The position numbers and the translations under genes are program-made. Shown here piece after piece: positions 11,708 to 26,000 of a stretch of 64,000 nt of DNA. The notes under the pieces are model-generated. The model did no database searches and was not told the DNA's origin. It worked only from the letters and a program-made list of their open reading frames with translations. Position 1 is the stretch's first letter, and each line of letters begins with the position of its first letter. Source of the DNA: Mycteria americana (Eukaryota; Chordata; Aves; Ciconiiformes; Ciconiidae); the NCBI RefSeq assembly GCF_035582795.1, contig NC_134373.1:30970501-31034500 (forward strand). The letters run 5' to 3'.

Positions 11708-14700
11708 GTGCATTAAATACTCAAAACACACTTACCAAATTATCATATCAACCCATAACCATGCATGATAATTATTTCTTAAATTGGGATTTCTTCCACC
11801 GAATTTCAACCAAAATAAACATGGTATAGAGAACAAATGTATGCTTATAGTGAACAACCATTCATCAGCTTAAGTAACTCTAATGGATGCCACTTTAAAC
11901 TAAGCCTGCACCATCTGTTCTACCCCTCAATTAGCGAAGCCAAAAAAAATTATTCAATACGCAGTTTAAGAAAGCCAGCTAATTTATGTATGTAAGTTTT
12001 ATTTCTCTTCAGCTCAGTGAAGCATGCTCTTCTAACACTTGATATTCAGAAACAGAACATAATGGAAGGCTTTCTCTAACACTATTAGGAGTTTTGTCAG
12101 GGGAAATAAGATTTCCCTGCAATATTTCACCATACAAAAAAAAATTTCTGTAACATCTCACCATACATTTTATTTTAAAGAGTGTGATGTCTCTAAGTAA
12201 CGAAATCAACTAGGAGCTAAACAAATCAAATCTGAAGTCCTGCACACATGAACACAAACGAAGCTCAGGACACAGCCCTGCACAGCTCTCACCCTGACAG
12301 ACTAGGTCTAGCAGCACAGCATTGCTTGTTCAGCCAGGAGGCCTTCGCAAGTGGAAGTGTCCTCAGCCACCGGGGTCTGTTAACCATGTCAGTTCCTAAC
12401 TCCCCTTTCACAGGCAAAGCCCAGTCCTGTGAGCAGCTGCGCACAGAGCCTCACACAGATCAAGCTGCACTGGGGCAAAGGGATCATCCCATGAAAGGGT
12501 GAGATACTCTCCCTGGCAGGCATAGCCTGTGCAGCGAGAGTCATGCAGCACCAAAAAAATCCCTACTTGCCAGCATGCAGGAAAAAAAAAAAAAAACCAA
12601 AAAAAGTTTCATCCCGTTCCTTACTGCAAACCCCCACCCAGTTTCACTTCAACCTGGCCTCTCCTACCACTCTGCAATATGAGAAAACATTGAGTAGAAC
12701 CTCTCTTCAATCTGACAGACCCTGACTTGCTTGAAGGCTCCGTCACCACCAAATCTCTAAGCTGAGTTCACTCTTGGGTATTGCAACAGCAATCCCAGCA
12801 GCACTTCCAAACCTCAACTCCAACAGCACAGACCACACATGACAGGGAAGACAAAGGTGCAAGAGACCTCATCCCCATTGCTAGATGGGACAACGGTACA
12901 ATACTCTCCTGTGGTGGAGAAGCAGGCAAGAGAAGGTCACTGCCAAACACCCTCAGTTCACCTCTAGGAATATCAGGCCAGTAGAAAACTACTTTAAGAT
13001 CCTGGACACATTCCTTTACACTACACCTCAAAATGAAACATCAATGGCACATCATAGTCTGGGTACTGAGAAAGGCACATTGGCCACAGAGGAGTCAGGA
13101 GATCCTGCCTACTTAACACCATTACCAAATACTGCTACAAGCAGCTCAAAGTGAGATTCTTCACTAAGAAATTCACTGATTATTTCAGCTCTCTCCCCTT
13201 GCTATAGGGCTGTGAAGCTGAGAGGCCATACTGAAGCCCGACACTGCTGTGTTGTTTTGCTACATGCCTCAAGACAGACAGCTCAGCGCAGGCCTTAGTT
13301 ATTGTTCAGGGATTCAAAGCTCTGCAAAATAACACTCTCTTTTTTGCTTAGCAGGGGAAGAAACGGAGTCCAGCAGAACCACCATCCTGAAATGGCACAC
13401 ACCAAGCAAACAAAGCACACGAAGAAACAGAGCGGAGGCAGGATCCCTCTTTGGTCTGCAGCATCCAGCAATACCTTCTCCACCTCAACCTCACTAGTAT
13501 ACCCCACAACTCCTAGTGCCCATGCAAACATAGGCTCTAAGTAACTGAACTCCAGAGAAGAGTAGGAGTTCTTAAAGAGGAATTATCTTTTCACTCTGCA
13601 CCATTCTTCCATCTTCCTACCTACCTATAAGTACTGCCGGGAAAATGCAGGGCAGGCAATGCCTGTTGGGTGCAGTTCAAGCACGCTCCTCGCAAGCACA
13701 AACACACAGAGGGCCTTGCACTGGACCTCAGTGCCTTGCTTCATATAACATCCCTCATGTTTCCTTCACTTGAAAAGCATCCTGAACTATCAGAGTGCCT
13801 TCTGCACCTAAAGCAGCTGCCTGTTACGAAGCAGGGATCAGTGACCAGCTCACAAGGCTATTTGTTAGAACAGTTTCAGAGTGCTAAGTGCTATCAGAAG
13901 TGTGTTAGGTCTCACTTCTGATGAGTCTTCACACATGATGCTTTTACAGACTTGGAGAGCACCAAGGAAAGAGAAGCATCTCTTCCCCCTCCATCATTGC
14001 TTTTTTGCTGCATCACTTGAAAGAAAAGATCGCATTGTCTCCAGTCCCAGTGCTGAGGTCAAGGACTTCACAAAATAGTGTCAGGTTAAGATAGAAACAA
14101 TGTACAGAAAAACCACCAAAGCCTAAAAATTTAAATGATGGTCATGACTTATATAGCTCAAAGTTGTATGCCAATGAGGGAAACAGCTTGAGCCCTCCCT
14201 GTAAAGGCATAGTAATTTCATCATCAGTTGAGGTTCCTTTTAATCCAAACTGAACTGGATTTGCCTCAGAGATGTCATTTCTCTTTGGTTCACTCATGTT
14301 TCCTCAGTGATAACATATAAGCACAAGTGTTTAGCGAGAAGAGTCCTAGACAGGCAGGAGCCATGAATCAACTGGATGCTCTCCCAAGATAATGGCTCTT
14401 TTATCCAAACCCAGTCTGAGACCACACATTTTATCACTGAAGTGTTAGGAAATTTCAGATCATGCAGATGATCTCAACCTTTGTTTTAAGCTGATACTTT
14501 CTCAAATGAAGGGAGTGATGTGAGCAGAGAAACAGACTGCAAATATAATGGCTTTTTCGACCGTGACCAAACAACTGCAGTTTAGCTCTCCAGATGGCTA
14601 TTCTAGGGCAGTGATGCTTGGCCTTTCACTCTCAGGGTTGTTACACTAATCCATGAACTGGATCATATGACACCAGCTACCCTGTTCTCCCTCACACCAG

Positions 14701-16572
14701 ACAGAGCTGAGCTTTCAAACCCCCACCCCACAAGCAGTCAAGAAGAAAGGCGACAATAACACAGATGCAGGTGCTAAAACAAAAGGAAGATATTGGCATA
14801 CGATGAGGCACTAAGCCTTGCCTGGATATTGAAGCAGACCTCACTACATCACTAACCTCCAGGTAGCCAGCCTGCTCCACTCAAAGGTTTCACATCTTCT
14901 ATTATACTCATTCACTGAGAAGACACCCTCCAGACATCCGAGACATTTCTCTGTTATGCTTACCAAAACTTATTAAACACAGCAAATGCTATCTATAGAA
15001 CACGCACATTAACGAACAGCCAGCTCAGCAGCACGAGTTCTGGAACACAGTCACTGCAGTACAGAAGTGCCACCAGTTTGTTACTGGAGAATGAATACCA
15101 CAGTGAACATTCTAAGTGTGTAGTTCAACGGACAAAAGACTGAAGGGTGGTGGAGGAAAGAGAGAACAAGTTATCCTAAAAGAAATTCTACAAACTAAGT
15201 GTGACGCTGGAATTGCAAAGTACTGCATAGCTCTGCAATCTACATCACTTCATAAAATCCACGCAAACAGCACATTTCGTAACAATTTCAAGTTTGCTGT
15301 GCTCAGGTTACCTTTCCACTGAGAATCGTGGAAGTCTGTAAGAGAAAGCCAGTTAGCAAGAAAAGGGGGAATAAGAACACGCAATGTTCTCAAAGTTATA
15401 CGTACACCACTTGTTCCTGATAGCAAACTAAGATTTCTTTATGTGCTCCATCAGTATGGATCCTCTATTGAGACTGTATTGGCTTTGGTGGTTTGTTGGT
15501 TGGTTGGGTTTTTTTTCCCCCTACATGCCAAACATCATCTACCACAGCTGCTTGTTGACAAAAATGAAGAGGAAAAAATGCAGCTGTGCAGAACACATTG
15601 ACCAATACCCTGCAATCCCACAATGACTTCCCAATCAAAATTTCTGTTAAAAATAGTTTAAATTAATCTGAGGATGTTGAGCTCCAGAGCACTTGCCACC
15701 TATATGGCTAGTCTCTCCTTCACTTCTACAGGAAAGAACTCCAGTACAACTCTCAGTTAATTATCTTCAGGCTCAGCTCTGTAGGAACTTTAACTCTCAT
15801 TTTTCTGGACTTACCAGAAAGGAACAAAGTCTCCTATTACACCTCATAGAACAGCTTAAGTACCCTATTAGACCTGTCAGAGTGCCTCATGAAGGGATCA
15901 GGACAGTTTTCCAAGCCACAGCTGAGAACCCCTCCCCACTCCCACAGTACATGGGAATGGTAGGACTTCCTCACTAAGACCTGTAGGGAGATGAAGCAAC
16001 ATGACAGGGATAACAGGCAGTGGAGTTCCATGTCCTCCCAACTCATTGCAACAGTCAAATTCAACAGAACATATATACATATACACACACTGCCTCTCCT
16101 GAGCTAAGTGCAGTAGATCAACTGTACTTAAGTTGCCCACAGAAAATAGGGGAAAAAAAAAGTCTAGCAAGATTCAATGACAGTGAAAAATACTGCTGTT
16201 TATATATGCTTTTTGCAGTTTTATAAACTTTTTTAATATGGCAGGAAATCATCAACATTGCTAGCTACTGGGATGATCAAAGCATGCCACTGACTAACAA
16301 GGTACAAAAGAAACCAGGATATGACAAAGTATGAAAACGAAATGTAAATCCATTTATTAAAACCCCATTTATGGAATTCTTACTGCCTTCAGTCCTCAAT
16401 ATTGTATCTGGTATCAACTACCAAGAAATGGGTCAAGAATGGTTGATTCAGCATAATTATCAGCTTACAGAACAATATATTAGAAAGTCTACTATACAAC
16501 TTTCACTTAGATCAAGTAGCACTTGACATTGAAATTTCTGACTGTAATCGCATTCCACCTGATAAGTCTTAC

Positions 16573-16767
16573 CTTATAATTGCTGGAATTTACCCAAGAA
16601 GTGGCCAGTCCATCAACCATTTTATCCAGCATAGTCTGATCATGTTCAAGATCAGCTGACTTCTGCTTATCTGAGAAGTAATCTATCAATTCCTGGCCAA
16701 CCTGAAGTCTCTTTCCAACATCCTTCTGCAGCACCTGTGCTAAGCAGTACTCCATACTGGGCTCCAT
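16573..16767 (-). CDS. CLASP1: CLASP1, first coding exon (residues 1-65)
   Basis: CLASP1 is a microtubule plus-end tracking and stabilising protein that acts at the cell cortex, kinetochores and Golgi through TOG domains. This exon encodes the N-terminus. It begins MEPSMEYCLAQVLQKDVGKR and runs to ...SWVNSSNYK, nearly identical to my recollection of the mammalian CLASP1 N-terminus, which opens TOG1. The start ATG at 16,767-16,765 has A at -3 and G at +4. The 195-nt coding part ends in phase 0 at AAG followed by the donor GTAAGAC (16,572 downward). Reading through the donor gives a short spurious extension and then a stop. Only this coding exon is in the window; the rest of this very large multi-exon gene lies beyond position 1. 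The paralogue CLASP2 is less likely given the adjacent NIFK and TSN, which neighbour CLASP1 in human. Confidence 0.95.
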
Positions 16768-17047
16768 AGTGTCTTAGAAATACAGCACCAGCAAGAAAGC
16801 TAGAGGGCAGTAGGTCCGAAAAATCCCTCTATAAACATACACAGGAGGTCGCCTCTTTGTTCAATGAAGGTTACTGAGGGTCTGGGTTTCAAAGACGCAA
16901 TTCTGAGAATGGCAACAATGCACCATGTGTGTGTGAACAGCAGCTGGCAGGGTATTAAAAGTCCAATTTAAATAACTAGTAATAGACGAAGCAATGAGCT
17001 GTGCTGTACTGTTGAGTCTGCAGTAATTCCCAATTCAGCAGTCCATT
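16768..17047 (-). other. CLASP1: CLASP1 exon 2, 5'UTR portion with three uORFs
   Basis: On the minus strand a strong acceptor (pyrimidine tract, then TTTCAG at 17,053-17,048) precedes an exon that runs without another good acceptor to the CLASP1 ATG. This gives 280 nt of leader in exon 2. Three upstream ATGs each open a short frame closed before the main start: 17,046-17,035 (3 codons plus stop), 16,926-16,861 (21 codons plus stop) and 16,838-16,800 (12 codons plus stop). The arrangement suggests translational damping of CLASP1, but that is inference. The exon boundary is predicted from splice consensus only. Confidence 0.7.
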
Positions 17048-20000
17048 CTGAAAGAAATGAAAAAGAACAGTATTATAGGTTAAATTAAGACTGGAGCAAA
17101 AAAAGATCGAAAGCATGTCACAAAATAGGTTATTCATATACAGCTGCGACGCTGTGATAAGCTGGATACGAGCAGCATTGTTCTATTTTAAGGAATCAGA
17201 CAAGGTAGGTCAGGACAAAAACCTTCAGTTATTCTTTACAACAGCAGTTACCCATCAGTTCCCTAGAAGTTTTAGTGACAGACAGTAAATCTGGGGCTTA
17301 AGTAAGAGCTAATTAGTAATCAATATTATTGCAACGCCCATGGTCACCATCGACACACAAAGGTAGAGACAAAAATCCATAAGCAGGTCACCAGGAAAAT
17401 GCATCTGCTTTAAGAAGTGAAAGCAGGAAGAGGTCTGGATCCTGTTTTGACTGTTGACCTTCAGCAATCAATGCCATCAGCTGGCCAGCAAGATACAGCA
17501 CGAACACTGGGGTCCGTGAATGTAAAACAAGCAGTTTTCAAAAACTAGGTGCTCAAGCTGTTTCCAGGTTGAATCCTGTTATATCCCAACTACACATGCC
17601 CAGGAAACAGCACTGGCCTAGTGCAATAACGTAAACACAGTTCAATCAACAGTGCCTGTAGTGTCCTAAGAACCAAGGCTGTACACAAGAAAAGCCAGGC
17701 CAAGCTTTGCTGCCACTCAGAGGCACAGCATCATCTGTAAAGTAAGCTTTTGGCTTATGTATTAAAAAAAATGCCTATATATCTGGGGTTTGGTTATGTT
17801 CCTCAACCCTAGAAACTCTCCTGTCCAAGGACTTCCTTAGGGACCCAGCTGCAGCTTTTTTGTCCCTCCATCTGCAGCCAAATGAATCTAGCCAGGGAAC
17901 AGACACCCAGCCTGTCCTCCCACAGACCAAGGCTCCCAGCATCACCATACTGCTTCCTGAAGCACTCCCTCGTCACAGGTTAGCTCTTTTAGAAGGGGGT
18001 GATAAAAATCCAGAGTGTCTTTTTGTTTCCTGTCTAATATCTAAAGCTAGAAATCTACTCTACTTTTTCCACCAGTGTGAGGAAAGCAGGTCAAGCTCAG
18101 AGCAAGGGAAGACGCTGTGGAGCAGATACCTGGTTCAATAAACAAATGGAAGGAAGCTGGAGGCATAGGTTCACTAATTAGAAGCACTGGGGCAGCAAAT
18201 CTAAATACCTTCTGTTTGAGCAAGTAAGGCCTTCACAAAAGTCTTAATAAAACGAAGTGGATCTGACAGCAGATGGGATGTACACAAGAATCCTAGCCTG
18301 GAAATGAAAGCACACCTCGCATAGCAGACTATTTCAGTTCATTATCTCACCTCCATCCTCTTTGGCCAGACTTACAAACCACCACATCTTACCAATACCA
18401 AACACAGCATCTAGAGGCAGCACAGAGGCTTGTGGTCTTGAGCTTCCCTAGGCCCTCAAGTGCTGCCAGACATGGCCCAGCTGCCCACACTGGCTGCACT
18501 GCTTATTCGTCAGGCAGGAGGAGTCACCAGAGAGCCAGTCCCTCTGTCCCAGGCAGCCAGTTCAAATACCTGCTGGCTGACAGCAATCAAAACTGGTTCT
18601 GTACATCCAGGGACTCACCTCAGCCAACTGCCTGGCAAATCCTACCATCAGCCAGACAGGATTGTATATGCCTGTAGACTAAACTCCCTCCTCACTGGCA
18701 AAACCTCACGCTCCAGAGCAGCAAGGAAGCATTAGTTGCAACTGCACACACAGCACCTAGGGCTCTGAGTTAGTGTCATGACAGCTTACTGCTTGTGACC
18801 ACTCCCCCAACCTGAACTGTCTAAAGAACATACCAAACTCTCACTCTTTTCCTTCAAGTCACTTCAAGAGTGATTTGACTTCAAATTCTAAAATTGTCAA
18901 CACCCCAATCAATACTCTTAAAGCAACGCCTTTTTTCTTTCTAAAAGAAAGACATTGGTTCCAAACTAGAGGAAAGCCATGCCTTTTCTTATTGCTGAGG
19001 CTACAGTTTCTAACTTGTTTCAGTTTAGCACCAACGCTGAAAGCAGTGCTCTGAGCTTTCCCATCCTCAACCAAAATGGTTCACGACATGGCTCCAACTA
19101 CCCATGGCAGCACAGGCAAAAAACAGGGCCTCTTCACGGGCGGCAGAAGTCTTCCTCAGAGTCTCCCTGTCTGTATCTTTGAAGATTGGCCCCTGCCCTG
19201 CCCTCTAGCATGGGCTGGTCTTGCTCCTTGCTGCAGGCACTCCAGTTATGCGAGATAGTATTACACACAGGAGTCTCTAAGCACCTAACAGAAGGTTTTT
19301 CAGACAGTAGGGCAGCATTTCACTGGATACTTCACTAGGAGAGAGCTACTGGAGAAGGGGCAGGTAAGTGATATTTAGCAGCTACCACGTTCTAGCTGAA
19401 ATCTTTCAAGTTAGCTGTGTGGTTTGCTTCTGGATTCAAGAAGCTGCACACATGCTCAAAAGGGGAGTCTTCCATTAAACTGATGAACATGGTGAAGAAA
19501 GTCCCCTAAATGCTTTTAAATGGAAATGTGGAACTTGCTTAAACTTGAAAATTCAGATTACAGGACGGTGTGAATGACTGTTAGTTACCACAGAATAGAC
19601 ATTTTTTATTAACTTCACACATAGACAAGTCCCAACAGATCCAAGAAATCATTAGCTAGCCATACTGCCATGAGAAAGGAACATTCAAAGTTTCAAGTCT
19701 TTCTTCTATGTGGTTTTCATTTAAGAGTTTGTAAGTCTCTGCCTACAAGCGCAGAAACAATCTTTTAAGCAAACTAATACAAACAAATTTCTCAGAGTTC
19801 CTCATTTTTTAAACATGTGAAGGAAGACAAAGAAAAATTATGGTTTATGTCATAATCATGAGGATTATAGTCTAAAGAAGATCCACAATACATTATGGCA
19901 CCACCATCAAATGCATACAGGGGAGAAGAGCCAGAAATACTTTGAATCCGGGGGAAAACAGTAATAGTAACCCAAGAGGGAAGGCTCAAGGCTGGCTTGC

Positions 20001-23000
20001 ATCTACCAGCCAACAGGTGTTTAAGTTGCACTTAAAAAAAAAAAAAAAAAAAACAAGGAAAAAAAAAGCTTTTTCCACACATGTTAGGAAGTCTGACTCC
20101 CGCTCTTCCTCACAGGAGGAAGAGGAAAAAATACCACCTGAGAAAACCAAGACATAAGCTAACAAAAAATTAACCTCCCAGACAATGAAGGATATGGCTG
20201 CTATATCCCATCAAGTTTGAAATCAACTGGGCAGATGCTCCCCATATAACAAGCTTTGGAAAACACAAGTCCACAGCCTCAGCCCCAGTGGTCCACTTCT
20301 GTTCCTGCAGACTTTAAATACCATGGGTTTCAGGTAGCCAATGTTACAAGATACAAACAATTTAGGACCAGGATTTTGAGTACAACCTCTTCCCATAGAG
20401 GCACAGTCATGCAGAAGTCAAAACTAACAACTCAGTGGCACAGGTCCTGTGTTTGGAGCTCCTCCAAGTTTTGAGGAGGGTTGCAAATATAGCCTCCAAA
20501 GCAAGGGTTTTCTCCAGTCCTACTAGGCTTGCAGTTTGCACTTGAAGAGACAGGCTAGGCTACGTCTGACACACTGTCAACATGTAGACAAGATAACTCA
20601 AGAGAAATAACTATTCTCCCCACCACCTCAACTCTGTCACTGCAAAAACAAAGTTTCCTCTTTCACTAATAAGCCATTAAAACTATGTTCTTAGTCAAAG
20701 CCTCTGCCAGTAACACCTACATTTTCCATCAAGAGCTATCCAGCAGAAAGCCACTAAAGAGGTTTAAGTTTAATGCCAGCTTGGAGCTCAAAAAAAGATG
20801 AATTTAAAGGAGAAAGCTGACAAAGACTGAACAGCCTAAAGTTACTCAGCCTAGATACTACCACCATAACACCATAAAAGCTGGTACAGTTCACTGCAAA
20901 GCAACTGGCTCAGCACATAGAATAAGTCAATCCAAATAGTAATAAAGAAATACTTGTTACCTAAGATGCTGTGGCAACACTAAACCAGGTACATAAGCCA
21001 ATGAACTTTTTTCCATGCTTAGGAGAACCCCACTGACCCCGGACTGAGTAAAACTGCATTATTTGCAATTCTCAAGTAAGACTTTATCTTAGGATAACTT
21101 TACAAGAAATCTTAAATCTTCTTCCTCTTGCAATGAGGAAGGAAACCTGAAGCATGTAAAGAATGCAATGCCACTCTCCTGGGGGCTTGTCTATACTTGG
21201 AAGCTCTTCCAACATAGCTATTCAACTTTCAAAATTATACCCCACTCTCTCCTGCTCTAGTCATTAGGTTGAGTTATCATCTTTGTCTCAAGACACAAGC
21301 TTGCAGAGAGACTTGCAAAATATTGTTGCCACTCACGATCACTGGCAAGAGCCAGTGCCACTCAATAAGCAGGTCTTTCTAGTCACCTTCCTGAAGGTAT
21401 CTCTGTACCTACTTCCAGCCAGTAAGCTTAACTTGTAAACAACTTCTAAACATGACAACACTTCTTTGGTGTCTTTTTTTTTTTTGTACATGGTTAGCTA
21501 TAGCCCAGCAGTTGTAGAAATAACACAGCAACACAGTTGTACCAACAAGTCTCCTCCTTCACAGGTCTCAGGACCTAACTGCATACAAACTTCAGTTTAA
21601 AATTAGTTCAAGGTACATTAGACAGACACTTCCTTGAACCTTGACTTTCCACAACAAAGAACTCCTCCTTCAGGAGATCTTCACCCTAGCCAAATACAGC
21701 AATTTTTCAAGTATAAAAGCTACTAGGCATCAAACCTGCAGTAGTTCACCGCTACTGGAAGGTGGGCAGTGTAAATACTTAACTATTGGGTTTGCCAGCC
21801 AAGCCCCACTGGGCAAGAAGTTCAGAGCAATCGGAACAGCACCTAGAAATCATGTACTGCGAAGACCAAATGGAGATCTCACCAGCAAGGCAGTGTCAAA
21901 CTGCAGCTCTGCATGAAGGGTGGAAACTCTCAGCCCTCTGTCCACTCTTTGTCCTCTATTTTTGCTTCAAGAGGTACAGCTATCCCCTGCCCAGAGGGGA
22001 TTTGGTATCAGGCCTTTACAAAGTATGACACTCACTAAGCACTCAAACCTACTCTTCCCTCGATGTGCAAGTAGCAGTGGACAAAGCAGCTGTACTGACA
22101 GTCTCTAAGCTCAAAGTATTCTGAGTTGTTCAAACCCCCTGAGAGAATGAGGTGGCAAATAAAACATCAAGTGTCCTACTTGAAGAAGAAAGTAACCTTT
22201 TTCTGGAGCCAAAGGCAGTTTGCAGGAGACACCCACCCAGCAAGTGACAGATGGGCTCTCTCTTTTGTTCGCCTATCTCCATAAGTAGACAATAATGTTT
22301 CTTTAGTGCCCAGGAATATTACACAATCACTGTGATTGTTTTAAATCAGTAATTAGTGTTGCCTTGTAGTTGAGCCTCCCCCTAATCCAAAGATGGTTTC
22401 CAGCCTGACAACTCATGCTTTTCTAATTAGCTGACAGGACAGCCCAGTGTGCTTATCTCAATGTACTAAGTGCCTCTGACTGCACTTCATGCAGAGACTC
22501 CTTCCACTCTCCCTATACAGTAACTTTAACTGTCTTCAGAGTAGCCACCACACCTCTAGTATTTGCCAGTACAACCTTGCTGATAAGCAAAGCACTGCCT
22601 GTGTGGATGCAGCTTCTTTGCTGAATGTGTTATTAGGTCTTCAACAGAGGGTTTCTTCCTCCTCCCACAGCACCCACCCACACTAAGGAAGCATTTGTAA
22701 AACTCCCCGCTGTTGCGGGCTGTTCACCTTCACGAGAACCATGTGTGGCTGAAGGCTTGCTAGGACTCTGCTAAATATTAGCTGTTCTGCAAACTTGCTT
22801 GGAGTCTATTAAGGGTTCATGTTTAAAGTACAGACAGTAACCAATCCACACCAGGGCACAACTTCACTGCCATCAGGAAAACTGAGGCAGATATCTAGAA
22901 TGAAGACAGCTAAAAGATTTCCAGGACTTAAGCTAACTAAGGCCTTCCAGCCCCCACACAATCCTTCTAGGACAGATGCTAGCTGTGAAAGTTGTATTAC

Positions 23001-26000
23001 CCTACCCTGGGTAAGATGAGAGTTAAGCTTCAGATAACAGGAATTCTTATGCCTTCACTAAAGGTTTGCATTGCTCCCTCCGTAACTGAACACCTCATAC
23101 AGAGCTACCAATTTCAGCGAGACATCAATCTTCAAAAAACGTCCACAGTAATGAAGCTGCAGCAAATCATGACAACTTGCAGGTCACTTCAATGTGACCC
23201 CAATACCCTACACTAATGGAACCACTTTGCAGAGTGGGAGTAACCGTTCAAGAGTAGGGTAGAAAATTAGATGAGTTTTAGCATCCTTTGTTTTCCTAAT
23301 ACAACCCTTCTCCGAAATTAGTTTGGTTTTAACTTTGTCTGAGACCAAGGACAAATCTAGAATGAGCTTTCAAGGTCTCCTTCCTTTTTAACAGTTTGAG
23401 TCCCAAGATGCAGATCAAAATCTAATAATGTTAGGAGCTGCTCTGTGTGACTCCCTCTTGTAGGCATCTCAGTTCATGGTTCCAAGGTATCACACTACAG
23501 CAGTTTATTAGGGGCCTACTGGACCACAGCGCAGGGAGGGGGAGGAATTATCCTCGTGACACTTTACCCTGTGAACAGTACCTAAGTTTTGGGTTTGTAT
23601 GTACAAAAATGTCCTTTCTCTCTCTCATTCTGGGGATCTAACCTTACCTTAGAGCTTGTAGACTCCAGCTCTGACACCTGTGGGACCCTGGCCAGAAAAC
23701 CATACTGCACTGGCTCTCTAAGACTTCCAGGTCTGCAAGGTGTCAGAGCCAAGGGTGTACAAGGTCCCCCAAGGGGCCATGATGATGCAACCCAGAAGAA
23801 CAGAGGTGGTGTCCAGCCCCCTTGCTACTGCAGCTATGAGTGCAGGACAAAGCTTTCCAGAGTAACATCCTAACCCTCTCCTCCACAATCCAGCAGCAAT
23901 ATTGGATCATCTGGAAAAACATGGGAAGAAAAGGAAAAGAGGAGACTTTCACCTGTAGCCTCACATGGGTAAAATGCTTAGCAAGGTTTGGAAGTAGAAC
24001 ACTACAGAGAATTAGAGCAGGTGGCCCACCACTTGCCAGATCACTAGCAGGACAAGTGACTTCACAGCACACATCTGAATCTCGTAATCTCTATTTGAAT
24101 TGCAATAGATTAAGTCCCTTAGGCTAAGATCACTAATTTAGCCAGTCCTGAAGATGGGAAGCATCTCAATGTACATCAGTTGAAGAAAAAGGTGGAAGAA
24201 TACAAAGAACCTCCTATTTTACAGGCAGGAATAGGGTAGAAAGTCAGTGCCTTTCCCAGAGCCACTGCAAAGCAAGTCTCCAGTGGCAGTGGGAACTGAC
24301 GGCAAGATAACACCTTGTCGAAAGAAAAAACCCACACCACCACATACTGGTACAAGATGAGGATAATCTAGTTTTAGAGAGATCAGTGGGTTTGATATAA
24401 ATTCCACACTCAACAAATCCTCCAGGACCTTGTTACCCCTACAGATGTATAACTGATTAGTGACACAGAAGAAATAGGTAAGTTTTTATGTACAAGTCCA
24501 AGCCAGAACTACCCTGGAAGCAGGTACTTGAGAGACAAGTGCTAGTAGTAAAGTGACAGATTGGAATAGAAAATTAATACACAAGATCATACCTTGGGTA
24601 CAAGCTCTCAAGGGAAACTGAGTGTCCACCTAAGCACCTTTCAGTAAGATTTCTTCCCTCTGCACCCCACATCGTTTTCTCCAAACATACATGTGTATTT
24701 TAGACAATCTTAAAATGTGTGCGATGTGGGAGTAAAGAAGGAGAACACTCACTCCATGCAGTCTACACCTCAAATAAGTTAATTCATAGAAGAAACTCAG
24801 GCAGGTAAGCAGATACTCAGGCAGGTACAGCCACAGACAAAAGCACCTCCAATTCCAAGACAATGACTTACATGCACACTTGTGACAACAAGTCGTGCCA
24901 AGATGCTGCTGATATGAAAACCAATCAGACACCTGAAACTGAATAAGGCAGGAACTTGGGTAGGAGCCTATAACAGACTGGCTATGGGATGCAACAGCAG
25001 CAGCTCGTAAGTCAACAGTTTTGGAAAAGTTTATTTTCTTGGTCTCTCTTCAGGCCTCCCAGCTAATGTCCATCTCTTCCCTGCTGACTCTAAACACAAA
25101 CTTGTCTGCACGACAAAACAGGGCTCTTTGCCTACCCCTATTCTCCAGGGCTGCCAGCCCTCAATGGAAACTGTTGGCCAAGGACAGAACTCCCAGCAGC
25201 AGCTGGAGTTCAACTGCTGACAGGGGCCAACAGAAAGCACCTAACCAGCACCTAGGACCAGTTTAGCTCCAGGGAGGGGAAGGAGGGTTACCCTCTGCTG
25301 AGGCATAAGCAGATTCTATTCAGCCTGGCATCTGCAACCGCACATAAGCGGATGGCTGAAGAAATCCCCTAACACAGGCAGTAAGGGATTGCAGAAAGCC
25401 ACCACTACGCTTAAGATTTATAGAACAGTGGGCAGAGGGAGCACAGCACAATGAGGAGCAGAAAGGGGGTTTGTTTGACAATACCATGAATTGGGCTGAA
25501 CTCTAGTGGCAGTTAAGAGACTGCTAGGCTAAGAAACCACCTGCAATGTAACAGGCAGACACACATACCTGCGATTCCTCTCTTCTGCTCAGCATCACTG
25601 TGAAACACGGGTCAGAATCTGACTCCATTTTGATCAGACCTTTGCCTTGGCAAATCATTGTTGGTTCAGTTTGTCTTTCTGAAATATCTTGGAATCTAAA
25701 GTATCTACAAGCAAAGTGTAAAGAGAGGGCCCGAGCTTAGACCTGAAACACAAACACTGCACCAGGGACTGGCCTGGTCAGGCTGTTTAGCCTATTATTT
25801 TGCTGGTGGGGGAAACAAATCAGAGATTTTTAAATCTGCCCACTCATTTCCAATGAACTATTGATGATGATGCTTTTCTAATGATTTTGCTGTTCCTACT
25901 TGGCATACTATTTCTAGATGCAGAATGGACATCTCCCTCCTTGCGGAGCCAAACATGCAGAGATTTGATTAAGCGACAGAACAGGAAACCAGATAAATTC

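Larger units (their letters stand above)
1..16572 (-). other. CLASP1: CLASP1 intron 2 (partial, continues past the window start)
   Basis: This stretch lies downstream, on the minus strand, of the first coding exon of CLASP1. I looked for a next coding exon on the minus strand, expected to continue the TOG1 domain, and saw none, so exon 3 is inferred to lie beyond position 1. The sequence is A/C-rich on the plus strand, as expected for an intron of a minus-strand gene. The exception is about 8,580-10,440. Contents recognised are simple runs (G15 at 788-802, A21 at 7,763-7,783, T14-G-C20 at 11,673-11,707) and two CR1-type fragments. No tRNA or other RNA gene was recognised. All short ORFs here lack family resemblance. 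Confidence 0.8.

Noticed and set aside
1-16500. U4atac snRNA gene, which lies in a CLASP1 intron in human
   Set aside because: I looked for its characteristic 5' stem sequence on both strands and saw no match. It probably lies further into CLASP1, outside this window.
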